DNA of 64,000 nucleotides. Origin: Hyphomicrobium sp. D-2 (lineage in GTDB: Bacteria; Pseudomonadota; Alphaproteobacteria; Rhizobiales; Hyphomicrobiaceae). How positions within the stretch are numbered: the stretch's first letter is position 1; each line of letters opens with the position of its first letter. The position numbers and the translations under genes are program-made. This document shows, one piece after another, positions 8,884 through 17,225 of this stretch. The DNA is taken from NCBI RefSeq assembly GCF_029872155.1, contig NZ_JARXLA010000002.1, positions 850,294 through 914,293 on the forward strand, in the 5' to 3' direction. Under the pieces are notes generated by a model. The model had not been told where the DNA came from, searched no databases, and worked only from the letters and a program-made list of their open reading frames with translations.

Positions 8884-9249
8884 ATGACGCGTACGACCGC
8901 CATGCTTATGGCAGCAATTGCCGGCACACTAATCGCAGCAGGAATGACCAGCGCAATCCCCGCGTTCGCGGCGGATGACGACAAGCACTGGTACTTTGAC
9001 GTCGAAAACGACTCTAACGGCACTGTGAACGAGTTCCGCACCCAGGAAGACGGTGAGTGGAGCGAGAACTGGCTGTCGAACCGCCTTGAGCCCGGCGACA
9101 AGATCAAGCTCGACTTCGAGACGGATGAAGGTCAGTGCGAGGTCCGCACCCAAATTCACCTCACCGATGGCACGTTCTTTGATGCGCCCGTCGATTACTG
9201 CAAGGCCAAGACGCTCATCATTCAGAACAATACCCTGCTTTGGAAATAG
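8884..9249 (+). CDS. Small secreted protein, unnamed family
   Basis: A 121-residue protein with a cleavable signal peptide (core AAIAGTLIAAGMTSAIPAFA, cut before ADDDK). ATG 8884 was chosen over an upstream in-frame start because AGGAG lies at the right distance and the signal peptide begins there. The mature part is acidic with two Cys (GQCEVRT and VDYCKAK) that could form a disulfide. The pattern N-S-N-G-T-V, W-x-x-N-x-L-x-x-x-L-x-P-G-D, C-x-V-R recalls a widespread group of small periplasmic beta-sandwich proteins of unknown role. No function assigned. Confidence 0.82.
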   Translation: MTRTTAMLMAAIAGTLIAAGMTSAIPAFAADDDKHWYFDVENDSNGTVNEFRTQEDGEWSENWLSNRLEPGDKIKLDFETDEGQCEVRTQIHLTDGTFFDAPVDYCKAKTLIIQNNTLLWK

Positions 9250-9561
9250 TACTCTCCGGTATTGGTATTCGCTGTGAACGAAATGGGGCCGACGCCAAAT
9301 CGGCCCCACCACCAGCGGCCCGCAAAGAAATGCGCGTGGTGCGTTTCTCAGCACCTAAGCGCGTCTTGGGTTGTGGCCGATCCGAACCACCCCGTCTGCA
9401 CCCACCAATCCGTTTCGCGCTGTTGAACCTGGCGCGGCCCCACTTTTGCCGCCTGTGAGCCTTTGAGTAGGCTAACGCTTTAGGTGAGCACGCCGGTCTG
9501 CAACTGGCGCGGCGAAGTTCTGCGTGTGCAGCGGCACGGAAAACTGACGAGGGACGACACA
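9250..9561. other. Non-coding gap with one hairpin
   Basis: No supported gene. TGGGGCCGA near 9284 pairs with TCGGCCCCA near 9300 to form a 9-bp stem. It lacks a clear T run on the plus strand, so it is only a possible transcript end for the secreted-protein gene. Confidence 0.45.
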
Positions 9562-10773
9562 ATGCGCATCGGTGGCCGGCGCTTCCTGTTGAGCTTGGCC
9601 ATCATCAGCGCCGCCGTGTGCCTCGCCCTCGGCATGACGCTGCCAATTCTGCGGCTCACCAAGTTCATCTTCTGGACCAGCGAATATTCGCTGCTCTCCA
9701 CCGTCGGCGTACTCGTGCAGCAGGGGCAGACATTCCTCGCCACGGTCGTGTTCGTGTTCTCGATCCTGTTCCCGGTGGTGAAGCTGCTCTACCTGCTGCT
9801 GATCTCCACCCTGCCCGCCGCAGAGTTGCGACGCCACTCACGCCGTCTGAAAGCCATTGAGTGGGTCGGCAAATGGTCGATGCACGATGTACTGGTGCTG
9901 GCGCTTACGATCTTCTTCCTGAAAAGTCAGGGCATCTACGACGCCGCCAGCCTGCCCGCGGTCTATTTCTTCACCGCCGGCGTGGCGCTGATGATCCTGT
10001 CATATGCGTGGCTGAAGACCGATGTCAGCTATGCCGCCGGACAACCGCCGCCGCTGGAAATGCCGCGCCAGCTTTCGGCCATGCGCAACTTCCTGCTCAG
10101 CTTCCTCATCATCCTGGCGACGGTATTCTTCGCCCTCGGCATCATCCTGCCGGTGATCCGCTTCACCACCGTCTATGTGTGGACCAACGAGCACTCGATC
10201 GCGACCATCATCTGGGCGCTCTATGAAAACAGCGAATACTTCCTGTGCGCCGTCGTGTTCGCGGTGTCGATCTTCTTCCCGTTCCTGAAGCTGTTCTACC
10301 TGCTGACGCTGGTGACATCGCCGGACCTATCGCCGGAGTTCCGCCGGCGCTCGTTCTCGACCATGGAATGGCTGGGCCGCTATTCGATGACCGACGTGAT
10401 GGTGCTGGCGCTGATGATCTTCTACGTCAATTCGTCGGGCTATACGGAAGCCGTGGTGATGCCGGGCGTCTACTTCTTTGCGGCTTCCGCCATCATCACC
10501 ATGCTCGCCTACGGCTGGGCCAACACCGTGCCACCGCGCAGCAGCGCAACCGAGGCAGCTGCCGCGTTAGCAACGGCCGATGCCCGGGATGATGCTTCTG
10601 TCGCGACATCACATGACGGCTCCCAGGCTGCCGGTTACGCTTTGCCCGAGGTTGCGTCAGCGCACGCAATGCAGCCCGCAACCACGGCTCCCACCAACGC
10701 CGCCAGTCAGGTTGTCACGCTGCCCACCAATCCCGGCCGCCGTTATCGCCCCAGCACCGAGCCAGCGGAATAA
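9562..10773 (+). CDS. Tandem PqiA-like inner membrane protein
   Basis: About 403 residues made of two PqiA-type membrane domains. Each half repeats the same signatures: FPVVKLLYLL then WVGKWSMHDVLVLAL in the first, FPFLKLFYLL then WLGRYSMTDVMVLAL in the second, each with about four membrane helices. A low-complexity Ala/Thr tail of about 70 residues follows. PqiA partners PqiB/MCE proteins in lipid traffic across the envelope, but no MCE gene is nearby. Zinc-ribbon cysteines seen in canonical PqiA are absent. ATG 9562 was chosen because AGGG lies upstream; a GTG at 9484 in the same frame would add 26 residues. Confidence 0.85.
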   Translation: MRIGGRRFLLSLAIISAAVCLALGMTLPILRLTKFIFWTSEYSLLSTVGVLVQQGQTFLATVVFVFSILFPVVKLLYLLLISTLPAAELRRHSRRLKAIEWVGKWSMHDVLVLALTIFFLKSQGIYDAASLPAVYFFTAGVALMILSYAWLKTDVSYAAGQPPPLEMPRQLSAMRNFLLSFLIILATVFFALGIILPVIRFTTVYVWTNEHSIATIIWALYENSEYFLCAVVFAVSIFFPFLKLFYLLTLVTSPDLSPEFRRRSFSTMEWLGRYSMTDVMVLALMIFYVNSSGYTEAVVMPGVYFFAASAIITMLAYGWANTVPPRSSATEAAAALATADARDDASVATSHDGSQAAGYALPEVASAHAMQPATTAPTNAASQVVTLPTNPGRRYRPSTEPAE

Positions 10774-10934
10774 CTAGCCGCCTGAACGACGTCCGCAGGC
10801 GCAACCCGGAATACATCCGTCGCCATAATGCCCAATTCTGCGTTGCAAATCGCCGACCGGAGCATAACAACAATAGTATTTTGATCAGAGCGACGACCCA
10901 CACCGGTCGTGTTGCCCTCTGAGGGGAAGATACC

Positions 10935-12572
10935 ATGTTCGATACCTTGCGCCTTTGGGCCGACTGGTTTTGGCGTTTTTTTCAAGACACCTTCGGCGCT
11001 CGACCGGACCCAGACCTCAAAGCATGGATCGAATTTGCCGCTGCGCTGATTTCCGTTGCGAGCTTTGCCAAGCTTCTCCACTGGTTCTTTGTTACCCGCA
11101 AGCGCGACGATGCGCGTGATGAAACCCTCAAAGACGTGCAACGGCAGCTTCAGGAAAGTCAGCGCCAGCAGGATGCCACTGCACGCATTGTCGATCGCCT
11201 TATCCGCCAAGCCGGGGCCACGCCTCCCGACGCCATGCAACAGCAGGCGTTGACGCAAGCGGTCGCCGACGTCGAGGCCCGCGCCGCTCAGGGCGACGCA
11301 CGCATGCAGCGGGTGACCGAACTGCTGGCCGCCGGAGAGACGGATGACGCCCTTGATTTGCTGGAACAGGACGCCGAGGAAGAAGCGAAAAAGCGAGACA
11401 TCGCGGCCCAGACCGCCGCGGCCCGCTTCCGGTATGTCGGTACCCTCGCGCGGCTGTCGGACCCCAGGCGGGCGCGTGTTGCGCTCGCCAAGGCCGTCGA
11501 ACTCGATCCGGATAATGCCGAAGGACAGGTCGCCTATGGTCACGCAATGCTCAGAGCTGGCTCGCTGCCGGCGGCCGCCAACGCATTCGAAAAAGTGCTT
11601 TCCCTAAGTAATAAAGGTATCGATCCCCACGACGAGTTCTGGGCGCGCATAGGCCTCGGCAACGTGTTCGTTGCCGAGGGTAACCTCACCGACGCCCTCA
11701 AAGCCTTCGGCGATAGCCGCACAGTTGCAGAACGCCTCGCCAACGCCGACCCCGGCAATGCAGGATGGCAGCGCGATCTCTCCGTGTCCTACGACAATAT
11801 CGGCGACGTGCTCGTTGCCCAGGGCAACCTCAACGACGCCCTCAAGGCTTACCGCGACAGCCTCGCCATCGCAGAACGCCTCGCCAACGCCGCCCCCGGC
11901 AATGCCCAATGGCAGCGCGATCTCTCCGTCTCCTACGGCCATATTGGCGACGTGCTCGTCGCCCAGGGCAACCTCACCGACGCCCTCAAAACTTTCCGTG
12001 ACAGCCTCACCATCACAGAACGCCTCGCCGACGCTGACCCCGGCAATGCAGGATGGCAGCGCGATCTCTCCGTCTCCTACGACCATATTGGCGACGTGCT
12101 CGTCGCCCAGGGCAACCTCACCGACGCCCTCAGAACTTTCCGTGACAGCCTCACCATCACAGAACGCCTCGCCGACGCTGACCCCGACAATGCAGGATGG
12201 CAGCGCGATCTCTCCGTCTCCTACGACCATATTGGCGACGTGCTCGTCGCCCAGGGCAACCTCACCGACGCCCTCAGAACTTTCCGCGACAGCCTCGCCA
12301 TCGCAGAACGCCTTTCCAACGCTGACCCCGACAATGCCCGTGGGCTGGTCGACCTGGCTGTGAGCTATGGCAAATTGGGCGGAGTTCATCGAGCCATGAA
12401 TGATAACGAGGCGGCCTTGCGCCTGCTCAAAACAGGCCGCGGAATTATAGCCCCGCTCGCTGAGCGCACTGGCCATCCTCAATGGCGCGGGTTCCTGCAG
12501 ACGTTCGACAACGATATCGCCGCGATTGAAAGCGCGGGCGCACCGAATGAAAAGGTGAAAGAAGAGACCTGA
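10935..12572 (+). CDS. Membrane-anchored tetratricopeptide repeat protein
   Basis: A 545-residue protein. A hydrophobic segment at about residues 34-56 (FAAALISVASFAKLLHWFF) probably anchors it, followed by a coiled-coil/charged region (about 58-160), two ordinary TPR units, then five consecutive 48-residue TPR-like repeats (about 250-489) each ending IGDVLVAQG. A divergent capping unit closes the protein. A GAGGGGA ribosome site precedes the ATG. TPR arrays are protein-protein scaffolds; no partner can be named. The repeats are almost identical at DNA level. It stands alone and converges on rpsD across a shared hairpin. Confidence 0.88.
   Translation: MFDTLRLWADWFWRFFQDTFGARPDPDLKAWIEFAAALISVASFAKLLHWFFVTRKRDDARDETLKDVQRQLQESQRQQDATARIVDRLIRQAGATPPDAMQQQALTQAVADVEARAAQGDARMQRVTELLAAGETDDALDLLEQDAEEEAKKRDIAAQTAAARFRYVGTLARLSDPRRARVALAKAVELDPDNAEGQVAYGHAMLRAGSLPAAANAFEKVLSLSNKGIDPHDEFWARIGLGNVFVAEGNLTDALKAFGDSRTVAERLANADPGNAGWQRDLSVSYDNIGDVLVAQGNLNDALKAYRDSLAIAERLANAAPGNAQWQRDLSVSYGHIGDVLVAQGNLTDALKTFRDSLTITERLADADPGNAGWQRDLSVSYDHIGDVLVAQGNLTDALRTFRDSLTITERLADADPDNAGWQRDLSVSYDHIGDVLVAQGNLTDALRTFRDSLAIAERLSNADPDNARGLVDLAVSYGKLGGVHRAMNDNEAALRLLKTGRGIIAPLAERTGHPQWRGFLQTFDNDIAAIESAGAPNEKVKEET
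11682..12401 (+). repeat. Five tandem 144-bp repeats inside the TPR gene
   Basis: Units begin at 11682, 11826, 11970, 12114 and 12258, exactly 144 bp (48 codons) apart. Units 3 and 4 differ at only two bases. The outer units are more diverged, as expected if copies arise by unequal recombination or slippage in the middle of the array. Confidence 0.92.
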
Positions 12573-12598
12573 AGTCTGCAGATACGCCGCACCCATTC

Positions 12599-12637
12599 GC
12601 GTTGGCGGCCGGCTCTCCGGAGGAGAGTCGCCAGCGC
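12599..12637. repeat. Structured palindromic repeat, copy C
   Basis: Outer 9-bp stem with one G-T pair (12599-12607 with 12629-12637), inner stem CTCTCC/GGAGAG and loop GGA. The minus strand shows GGCGACT and AGCCGGCC. It lies in the convergent gap between the TPR gene and rpsD. Confidence 0.7.
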
Positions 12638-12656
12638 GCAAAAAAGCACAAAACAA

Positions 12657-12690
12657 AAAAGGCCCCCGAAACCGGGGGCCTTTTGAAATT
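12657..12690. terminator. Bidirectional terminator between TPR gene and rpsD
   Basis: GGCCCCCG, a short AAAC loop and CGGGGGCC, with an A run on the left and TTTTG on the right. It can end both convergent transcripts. Confidence 0.88.
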
Positions 12691-12726
12691 CGTTACAGGC
12701 GATCGGCGTGCGATCAATCCCGTCAA

Positions 12727-13344
12727 CTAGCGCGAGTAGAACTCGACGACCAGGTTCGGTTCCATGTGCACCGGATACGGCACATCCGACAGGGTCGGCA
12801 CGCGCACGTACTTGGCGGTCATGCGGCCGTGGTCGACTTCCAGATAATCCGGCACGTCGCGCTCGGCGCTCTTGACGGCTTCCAGAACCATTGGCAGCTG
12901 ACGCGACTTCTCGCGCACTTCAACAACGTCGCCAACCTTGACGCGATAGCTCGACACCGTCACGCGGCGGCCGTTGACCAGCACGTGGCCATGGCTGACG
13001 AACTGACGAGCAGCGAACACGGTCGGCACAAACTTGGCGCGATACACGACGGCGTCCAGGCGGCGCTCCAGCAGGCCGATGATGAGCTCGGAGGTCGAAC
13101 CCTTCATGCGCGAAGCTTCAACGTAGATCTTGTGGAACTGGCGCTCGTTGAGGTTCGCGTAGTAGCCCTTCAGCTTCTGCTTCGCCTTGAGCTGCTGACC
13201 GTAGTCGGACAGCTTCTGCATGCGGCGTTCGCCGTGCTGGCCGGGACGCGACTCACGGCGATTGATCGGGCTCTTGGGACGGCCCCAGATGTTCTCGCCG
13301 AGACGACGATCGATCTTGTACTTGGCGCGAATGCGCTTGGTCAT
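12727..13344 (-). CDS. rpsD: 30S ribosomal protein S4
   Basis: Primary 16S rRNA-binding protein that starts small-subunit assembly; 205 residues, the normal length. It starts [20 protein letters not shown] and carries the S4 RNA-binding domain around residues 95-155 ([20 protein letters not shown], then [11 protein letters not shown]). ATG 13344 matches the family N-terminus and has GGAG upstream; the frame remains open to 13539 but that extension is not S4-like. No zinc-binding Cys cluster is present. It stands alone, as in many alphaproteobacteria. Confidence 0.98.
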   Translation of the reverse strand: MTKRIRAKYKIDRRLGENIWGRPKSPINRRESRPGQHGERRMQKLSDYGQQLKAKQKLKGYYANLNERQFHKIYVEASRMKGSTSELIIGLLERRLDAVVYRAKFVPTVFAARQFVSHGHVLVNGRRVTVSSYRVKVGDVVEVREKSRQLPMVLEAVKSAERDVPDYLEVDHGRMTAKYVRVPTLSDVPYPVHMEPNLVVEFYSR

Positions 13345-13650
13345 GTAACAGCACTCCAGCGGGTTGCTTGATGTGGCTTGGAGCGCCCCCTCCTCTGCAC
13401 TCACGGCCTCCGACCAGGAAGCCTTAGAGCGCCGACAGGCAGCCCCGAAAGGCCGCCACAGGTGCGCAATGAAAAACACGGGCCCGATAGTCTGGCCCGC
13501 GTCAACCGGCTTGATACAGACAGGCGGTGGCCCCGTCAACCGTCTACACCGGAAAAGACAAAGAGAAAAAGGCAGGAGAATCAGCGAGGGCGGTCAGATA
13601 TCGCCCCCGTTAGCCAAGCGGCGCGCCCCCAGGACGCGCCGTATTATTAA
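13345..13650. other. Gap upstream of rpsD; weak hairpins
   Basis: Should hold the rpsD promoter. Two GC-rich stems (near 13590-13606, and GGCGCG at 13620 with CGCGCC at 13635) lie after the minus-strand gene ending at 13651. Neither has a T run. No gene seen. Confidence 0.4.
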
Positions 13651-14295
13651 TTATTCCGCGGTGGTCTTGGGAACGACCGTGGTGGAGCCCGTCGCCGCAG
13701 CGCTGCCGCTGGCCGGCTTGTCGCTGGAAGCCAGGGCCGGGCCAGACTTCACATAGGCCGCGATCATCTCCTTGACCTTTTCCTTCTGCTCGGCGGAGCA
13801 GGTCTGGGTGTTTTTCTGGGCTTCTTCCGCGACCACGACTTCCTTGTCGGTGCCCTCGCCTTCGCCCTTCTCGACCAGCTTGATGCGGCCCGTCAGCAGC
13901 ATAACCACAGTGAGGTGCAGCTGATTGATGTAGACGATCTGCTGCGGCGACCAGCGCTTGGAATCCAGATGGCGGCGCATCAGCGAATTGTGATTGTCGC
14001 CCTGCTCCTTGGCCAGACCGCAGGCCTGCGCATGGGCCGACAGACGGCCGGCGCGGATCACTTCGCGCGCAACATCAAGCGGAACCTGCACTTCATCGCG
14101 CTTGGACTTGTCGATCAGGATCGTCTCACCGTTCGGCTTGGTGAAGCGCTCCGGCGTGAGGGTCCAGGAATACTCCATGAACGTGCGCGTGGCCTTCTCG
14201 CTCAATTCCTGAGCGCTGGCGGGGGCCGACAACATTGCGGGAGCAACGGCTGCCATGCATACCAAACCCCTCCCCGCCCATTTCATGATCCGCAT
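13651..14295 (-). CDS. Secreted protein of unknown function
   Basis: A 214-residue protein with a signal peptide (CMAAVAPAMLSAPASAQELS). The mature part is mostly helical and charged with two Cys (QACGLA and TQTCSAEQ). It includes WSPQQIVYINQLHLTVVMLL, then an acidic segment, and ends in a low-complexity Ser/Ala/Thr tail. No enzyme motif is visible and I do not recognise the family. It is followed on the same strand by rpsD, 306 bases away. Confidence 0.82.
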   Translation of the reverse strand: MRIMKWAGRGLVCMAAVAPAMLSAPASAQELSEKATRTFMEYSWTLTPERFTKPNGETILIDKSKRDEVQVPLDVAREVIRAGRLSAHAQACGLAKEQGDNHNSLMRRHLDSKRWSPQQIVYINQLHLTVVMLLTGRIKLVEKGEGEGTDKEVVVAEEAQKNTQTCSAEQKEKVKEMIAAYVKSGPALASSDKPASGSAAATGSTTVVPKTTAE

Positions 14296-14415
14296 CTCAA
14301 AAACCGTCCCTGCTTATCTTGTTTACTTTTGGCCGCCGCCAATATGCGGTCGGCAGCAGTAATCCGCCCACTCTAGGCGCATCGCTCATCTCAAAACTTG
14401 GCCTAATAATGGCGG

Positions 14416-15678
14416 TCAGTTTGACCCCCTGCGGGCATCTCCCTTGCCTTTCGACAGAGTTGCAACAATGCCACGCAACGTGCGCACCTCCTGCTCGGTG
14501 GCCCCCATGCGGGTAAACATCGTGCGGATATTACGCTCGACCGTTGCACGTTTATGCGGCGGATTGAAGAACCCCATCCGCTCCAATTCCCGTTCTAAAT
14601 GGGCAAAAAAGCCGAACAGCTCGTCCTTTGTGGCCGCCCGGTCGCGGCCAAGGTTGAGCCCCGCCTCCAGCGGCTTCTCATAGGTTGTAACACGACCCAA
14701 ACTCTGGGCCCCGCTACCCCGCATCCACTCGTAGCCGAGGATCAGTACCGCCTGCGCGAGGTTGAGAGAGGCGAAACGAGAATTTACCGGAATCATAATA
14801 AGTGCGTCGGCGTTTGCTACTTCCGATGTCTCAAGCCCAGAACGCTCGCGCCCAAATAGAATTCCGCAGCGTTCTCCAGCCGCGATTCGGCGGCGCATCT
14901 CCTCAATGGCCTCCAGCGGCGTCATCACCGGCTTGCGCAGATCACGCTGCCGCGCCGTCGTGGCGGCCAACCAGTTGACGTCGGCGATAGCGCTGTCGAG
15001 CCCGTCATGGCTCACCGCATCATCGATGATGTAGTTGGCGCCCGATGCGGCCACACGCGCCTTTTCGTTGGGCCAGCCGTCGCGCGGCGCCACCAGCCGC
15101 AGATCATCGAGACCGAAGTTCGCCATCGCACGCGCCACCATGCCGACGTTGTCGGCAAGTTGTGGCTCCATCAGAATGACTGAAGGCGTTTCGCCCGCGC
15201 CGGCAAAAGCGCTGCCCTGCACGTTGGCGCGCCGGATGCCGTGGCGCAGCTTGCGCAGCACACGCCGGGCCCAGAACCAGTATTCCTCGCCCGCCCAGTT
15301 CCGTTCCAGCGTTTCCAGGTTCGGCGTATGCAGCACGCCTTCGCCCTGTCCCACCAGCCGGACCGCGCCATTGCCGACCACAATCTCGGCATGCCGCGCG
15401 ATGAACGTGTCGAGGGTGTCGATGCCTTCCGATTCGGTGCGCCGGCGGCAGCCAGGACAGGTCGCGCCATCCGCCTCACAGCGCAGTTCGGCGCAATAGG
15501 TGAGCAGCGGCTCCAGCGTGTCGCGGTCGAGCCCCGGCATGCCCAGCTCGGCCAGCCCCACGTCGATCGTGCGTTCATGGCAGACCTGCACGACATCGCT
15601 CAGCGGCCGCCCGCTATCGCCGACCATTGGCACAGGGTGGCCTTGGGGGCCGTTCGTGATAGTAACCGTGGGACTCAA
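14416..15678 (-). CDS. trmJ: TrmJ-type tRNA 2'-O-methyltransferase with Cys-rich N-terminal domain
   Basis: The C-terminal about 250 residues are a SPOUT methyltransferase of the TrmJ subgroup, which methylates the 2'-OH of tRNA position 32 using SAM. It starts TPSVILMEPQLADNVGMVAR and includes GILFGRERSGLETSEV and SRFASLNLAQAVLILGYEW, the knot that binds SAM. The N-terminal about 155 residues are a separate conserved-looking domain: LSDVVQVCHERTIDVGLAEL, then YCAELRC and CPGCRR. The C-x4-C-x7-C-x2-C spacing suggests a metal site. The frame is continuous from a TTG at 15678 (AAAGG upstream) or an internal ATG at 15627. The fusion is seen directly; the role of the extra domain is unknown. Confidence 0.85.
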   Translation of the reverse strand: MSPTVTITNGPQGHPVPMVGDSGRPLSDVVQVCHERTIDVGLAELGMPGLDRDTLEPLLTYCAELRCEADGATCPGCRRRTESEGIDTLDTFIARHAEIVVGNGAVRLVGQGEGVLHTPNLETLERNWAGEEYWFWARRVLRKLRHGIRRANVQGSAFAGAGETPSVILMEPQLADNVGMVARAMANFGLDDLRLVAPRDGWPNEKARVAASGANYIIDDAVSHDGLDSAIADVNWLAATTARQRDLRKPVMTPLEAIEEMRRRIAAGERCGILFGRERSGLETSEVANADALIMIPVNSRFASLNLAQAVLILGYEWMRGSGAQSLGRVTTYEKPLEAGLNLGRDRAATKDELFGFFAHLERELERMGFFNPPHKRATVERNIRTMFTRMGATEQEVRTLRGIVATLSKGKGDARRGSN

Positions 15679-15767
15679 AGGGACGCCTTTGTTCTCTTGT
15701 TGCGGCGCAGCACTAACGATATGGTGCCGCGCTTAATTCCCAGCCCCGCACTCTATTCGAGGCCCCT

Positions 15768-16988
15768 ATGCAGAAGATCAAGGTAACTGGAACCGTCGTC
15801 GAACTCGACGGCGACGAGATGACCCGCATCATCTGGAAGCTTATCAAGGACAAGCTCATCCATCCCTACCTCGACCTGCCACTCGAATACTACGACCTCT
15901 CGATCCAGAATCGCGACGCGACCAGCGATCAGGTCACCGTCGATGCCGCCAACGCCATCAAGAAGCACGGCGTGGGCGTGAAGTGCGCGACCATCACGCC
16001 TGATGAGGCGCGCGTCAAAGAGTTCAACCTGAAGGAAATGTGGAAAAGCCCCAACGGCACCATCCGCAACATCCTTGGCGGCGTCATTTTCCGCGAACCG
16101 ATCATCTGCGGCAACGTCCCTCGCCTCGTGCCCGGCTGGACGCAGCCCATCGTTATCGGCCGCCACGCATTCGGCGATCAGTATCGCGCCACCGACTTTC
16201 GCTTCCCCGGCAAGGGCACGCTGACGATCAAGTTCGTCGGCGAGGACGGCGAGACGATCGAGCGCGAAGTCTACAAGTCGCCGGGCTCTGGCGTCGCGAT
16301 GGCGATGTTCAATCTCGACGATTCCATTCGCGAGTTCGCGCGCGCCACGTTCAACTACGCGCTGAACCGCAACTATCCGGCCTATCTCTCAACCAAGAAC
16401 ACCATCCTGAAATCCTACGACGGCCGCTTCAAGGATCTGTTCCAGGAAGTGTTCGACGCCGAGTTCAAGGCCGAGTTTGACAAGCGCAAGCTGTGGTACG
16501 AGCACCGCCTCATCGACGACATGGTGGCCTCGGCGCTCAAGTGGTCCGGCGGCTACGTGTGGGCATGTAAGAACTACGATGGCGACGTGCAGTCCGACAT
16601 CGTTGCGCAGGGCTTCGGTTCGCTCGGCCTGATGACCAGCGTGCTGATGACGCCGGACGGCAAGACCGTCGAAGCAGAAGCCGCGCACGGCACCGTCACC
16701 CGGCACTATCGTGAGCACGAGAAGGGCAAGGAAACTTCGACCAACTCCATCGCGTCGATCTTCGCCTGGTCGCGCGCGCTCGCCCATCGCGCCAAGCTGG
16801 ATGACAACGCGGAGCTGGCAAAGTTCGCCGCCTCGCTTGAGAAGGTGTGCATCCGCACCGTCGAGTCCGGTTACATGACCAAGGATCTCGCGCTGCTGGT
16901 CGGCGATCGCCAGAACTGGCTGTCCACCACCGGCTTCCTCGACAAGGTGGACGAGATCTTGAAGGTTGAGATGGGCGTCACCGCCTGA
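15768..16988 (+). CDS. icd: NADP-dependent isocitrate dehydrogenase
   Basis: Converts isocitrate to 2-oxoglutarate and CO2 with NADPH production, in the TCA cycle; cytoplasmic homodimer. The 406-residue protein is of the eukaryote-like type common in alphaproteobacteria, not the E. coli type. Typical blocks: [20 protein letters not shown] at the N-terminus, [18 protein letters not shown] for isocitrate binding, [16 protein letters not shown] with the metal-binding Asp, and [20 protein letters not shown] for NADP. GAGG precedes the ATG. A strong terminator follows. Confidence 0.97.
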   Translation: MQKIKVTGTVVELDGDEMTRIIWKLIKDKLIHPYLDLPLEYYDLSIQNRDATSDQVTVDAANAIKKHGVGVKCATITPDEARVKEFNLKEMWKSPNGTIRNILGGVIFREPIICGNVPRLVPGWTQPIVIGRHAFGDQYRATDFRFPGKGTLTIKFVGEDGETIEREVYKSPGSGVAMAMFNLDDSIREFARATFNYALNRNYPAYLSTKNTILKSYDGRFKDLFQEVFDAEFKAEFDKRKLWYEHRLIDDMVASALKWSGGYVWACKNYDGDVQSDIVAQGFGSLGLMTSVLMTPDGKTVEAEAAHGTVTRHYREHEKGKETSTNSIASIFAWSRALAHRAKLDDNAELAKFAASLEKVCIRTVESGYMTKDLALLVGDRQNWLSTTGFLDKVDEILKVEMGVTA

Positions 16989-17030
16989 TTGATCGACGCT
17001 CGGCACATTGCGCCATCGACTCAATAAAAA

Positions 17031-17066
17031 AGCGGTCCGAACCATTGGCGTTCGGACCGCTTTTCC
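17031..17066 (+). terminator. Rho-independent terminator of icd
   Basis: A perfect 11-bp stem, AGCGGTCCGAA with TTCGGACCGCT, a 9-base loop and a T-rich tail. Confidence 0.9.
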
Positions 17067-17070
17067 TTTG

Positions 17071-17110
17071 CACCGGCGACTCTCCTTCGGGGAGCCGGCC
17101 GCCGCCGGTG
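17071..17110. repeat. Structured palindromic repeat, copy D
   Basis: Outer stem CACCGGC/GCCGGTG, inner stem CTCTCC/GGGGAG and loop TTC. The plus strand carries GGCGACT and AGCCGGCC. It lies just beyond the icd terminator. Confidence 0.7.
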
Positions 17111-17159
17111 CCGCGCAGGGGTGTCGCCGGTGCGAAAAAACATCCCCCGCGGGCGGGTG

Positions 17160-17213
17160 TGCGGAGCGCAGTCGCCAGCGCTAACTAAAATGCGCAAGCG
17201 GAGTCGCTGGCGC
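17160..17213. repeat. Degenerate halves of the palindromic repeat (copy E)
   Basis: Two right-hand halves, GGAGCGCAGTCGCC and GCGGAGTCGC, separated by about 30 bases. The flanking CGCCAGCG (17174) pairs with CGCTGGCG (17205). Left arms are missing or eroded. Confidence 0.45.
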
Positions 17214-17225
17214 AAAACAAAAACC

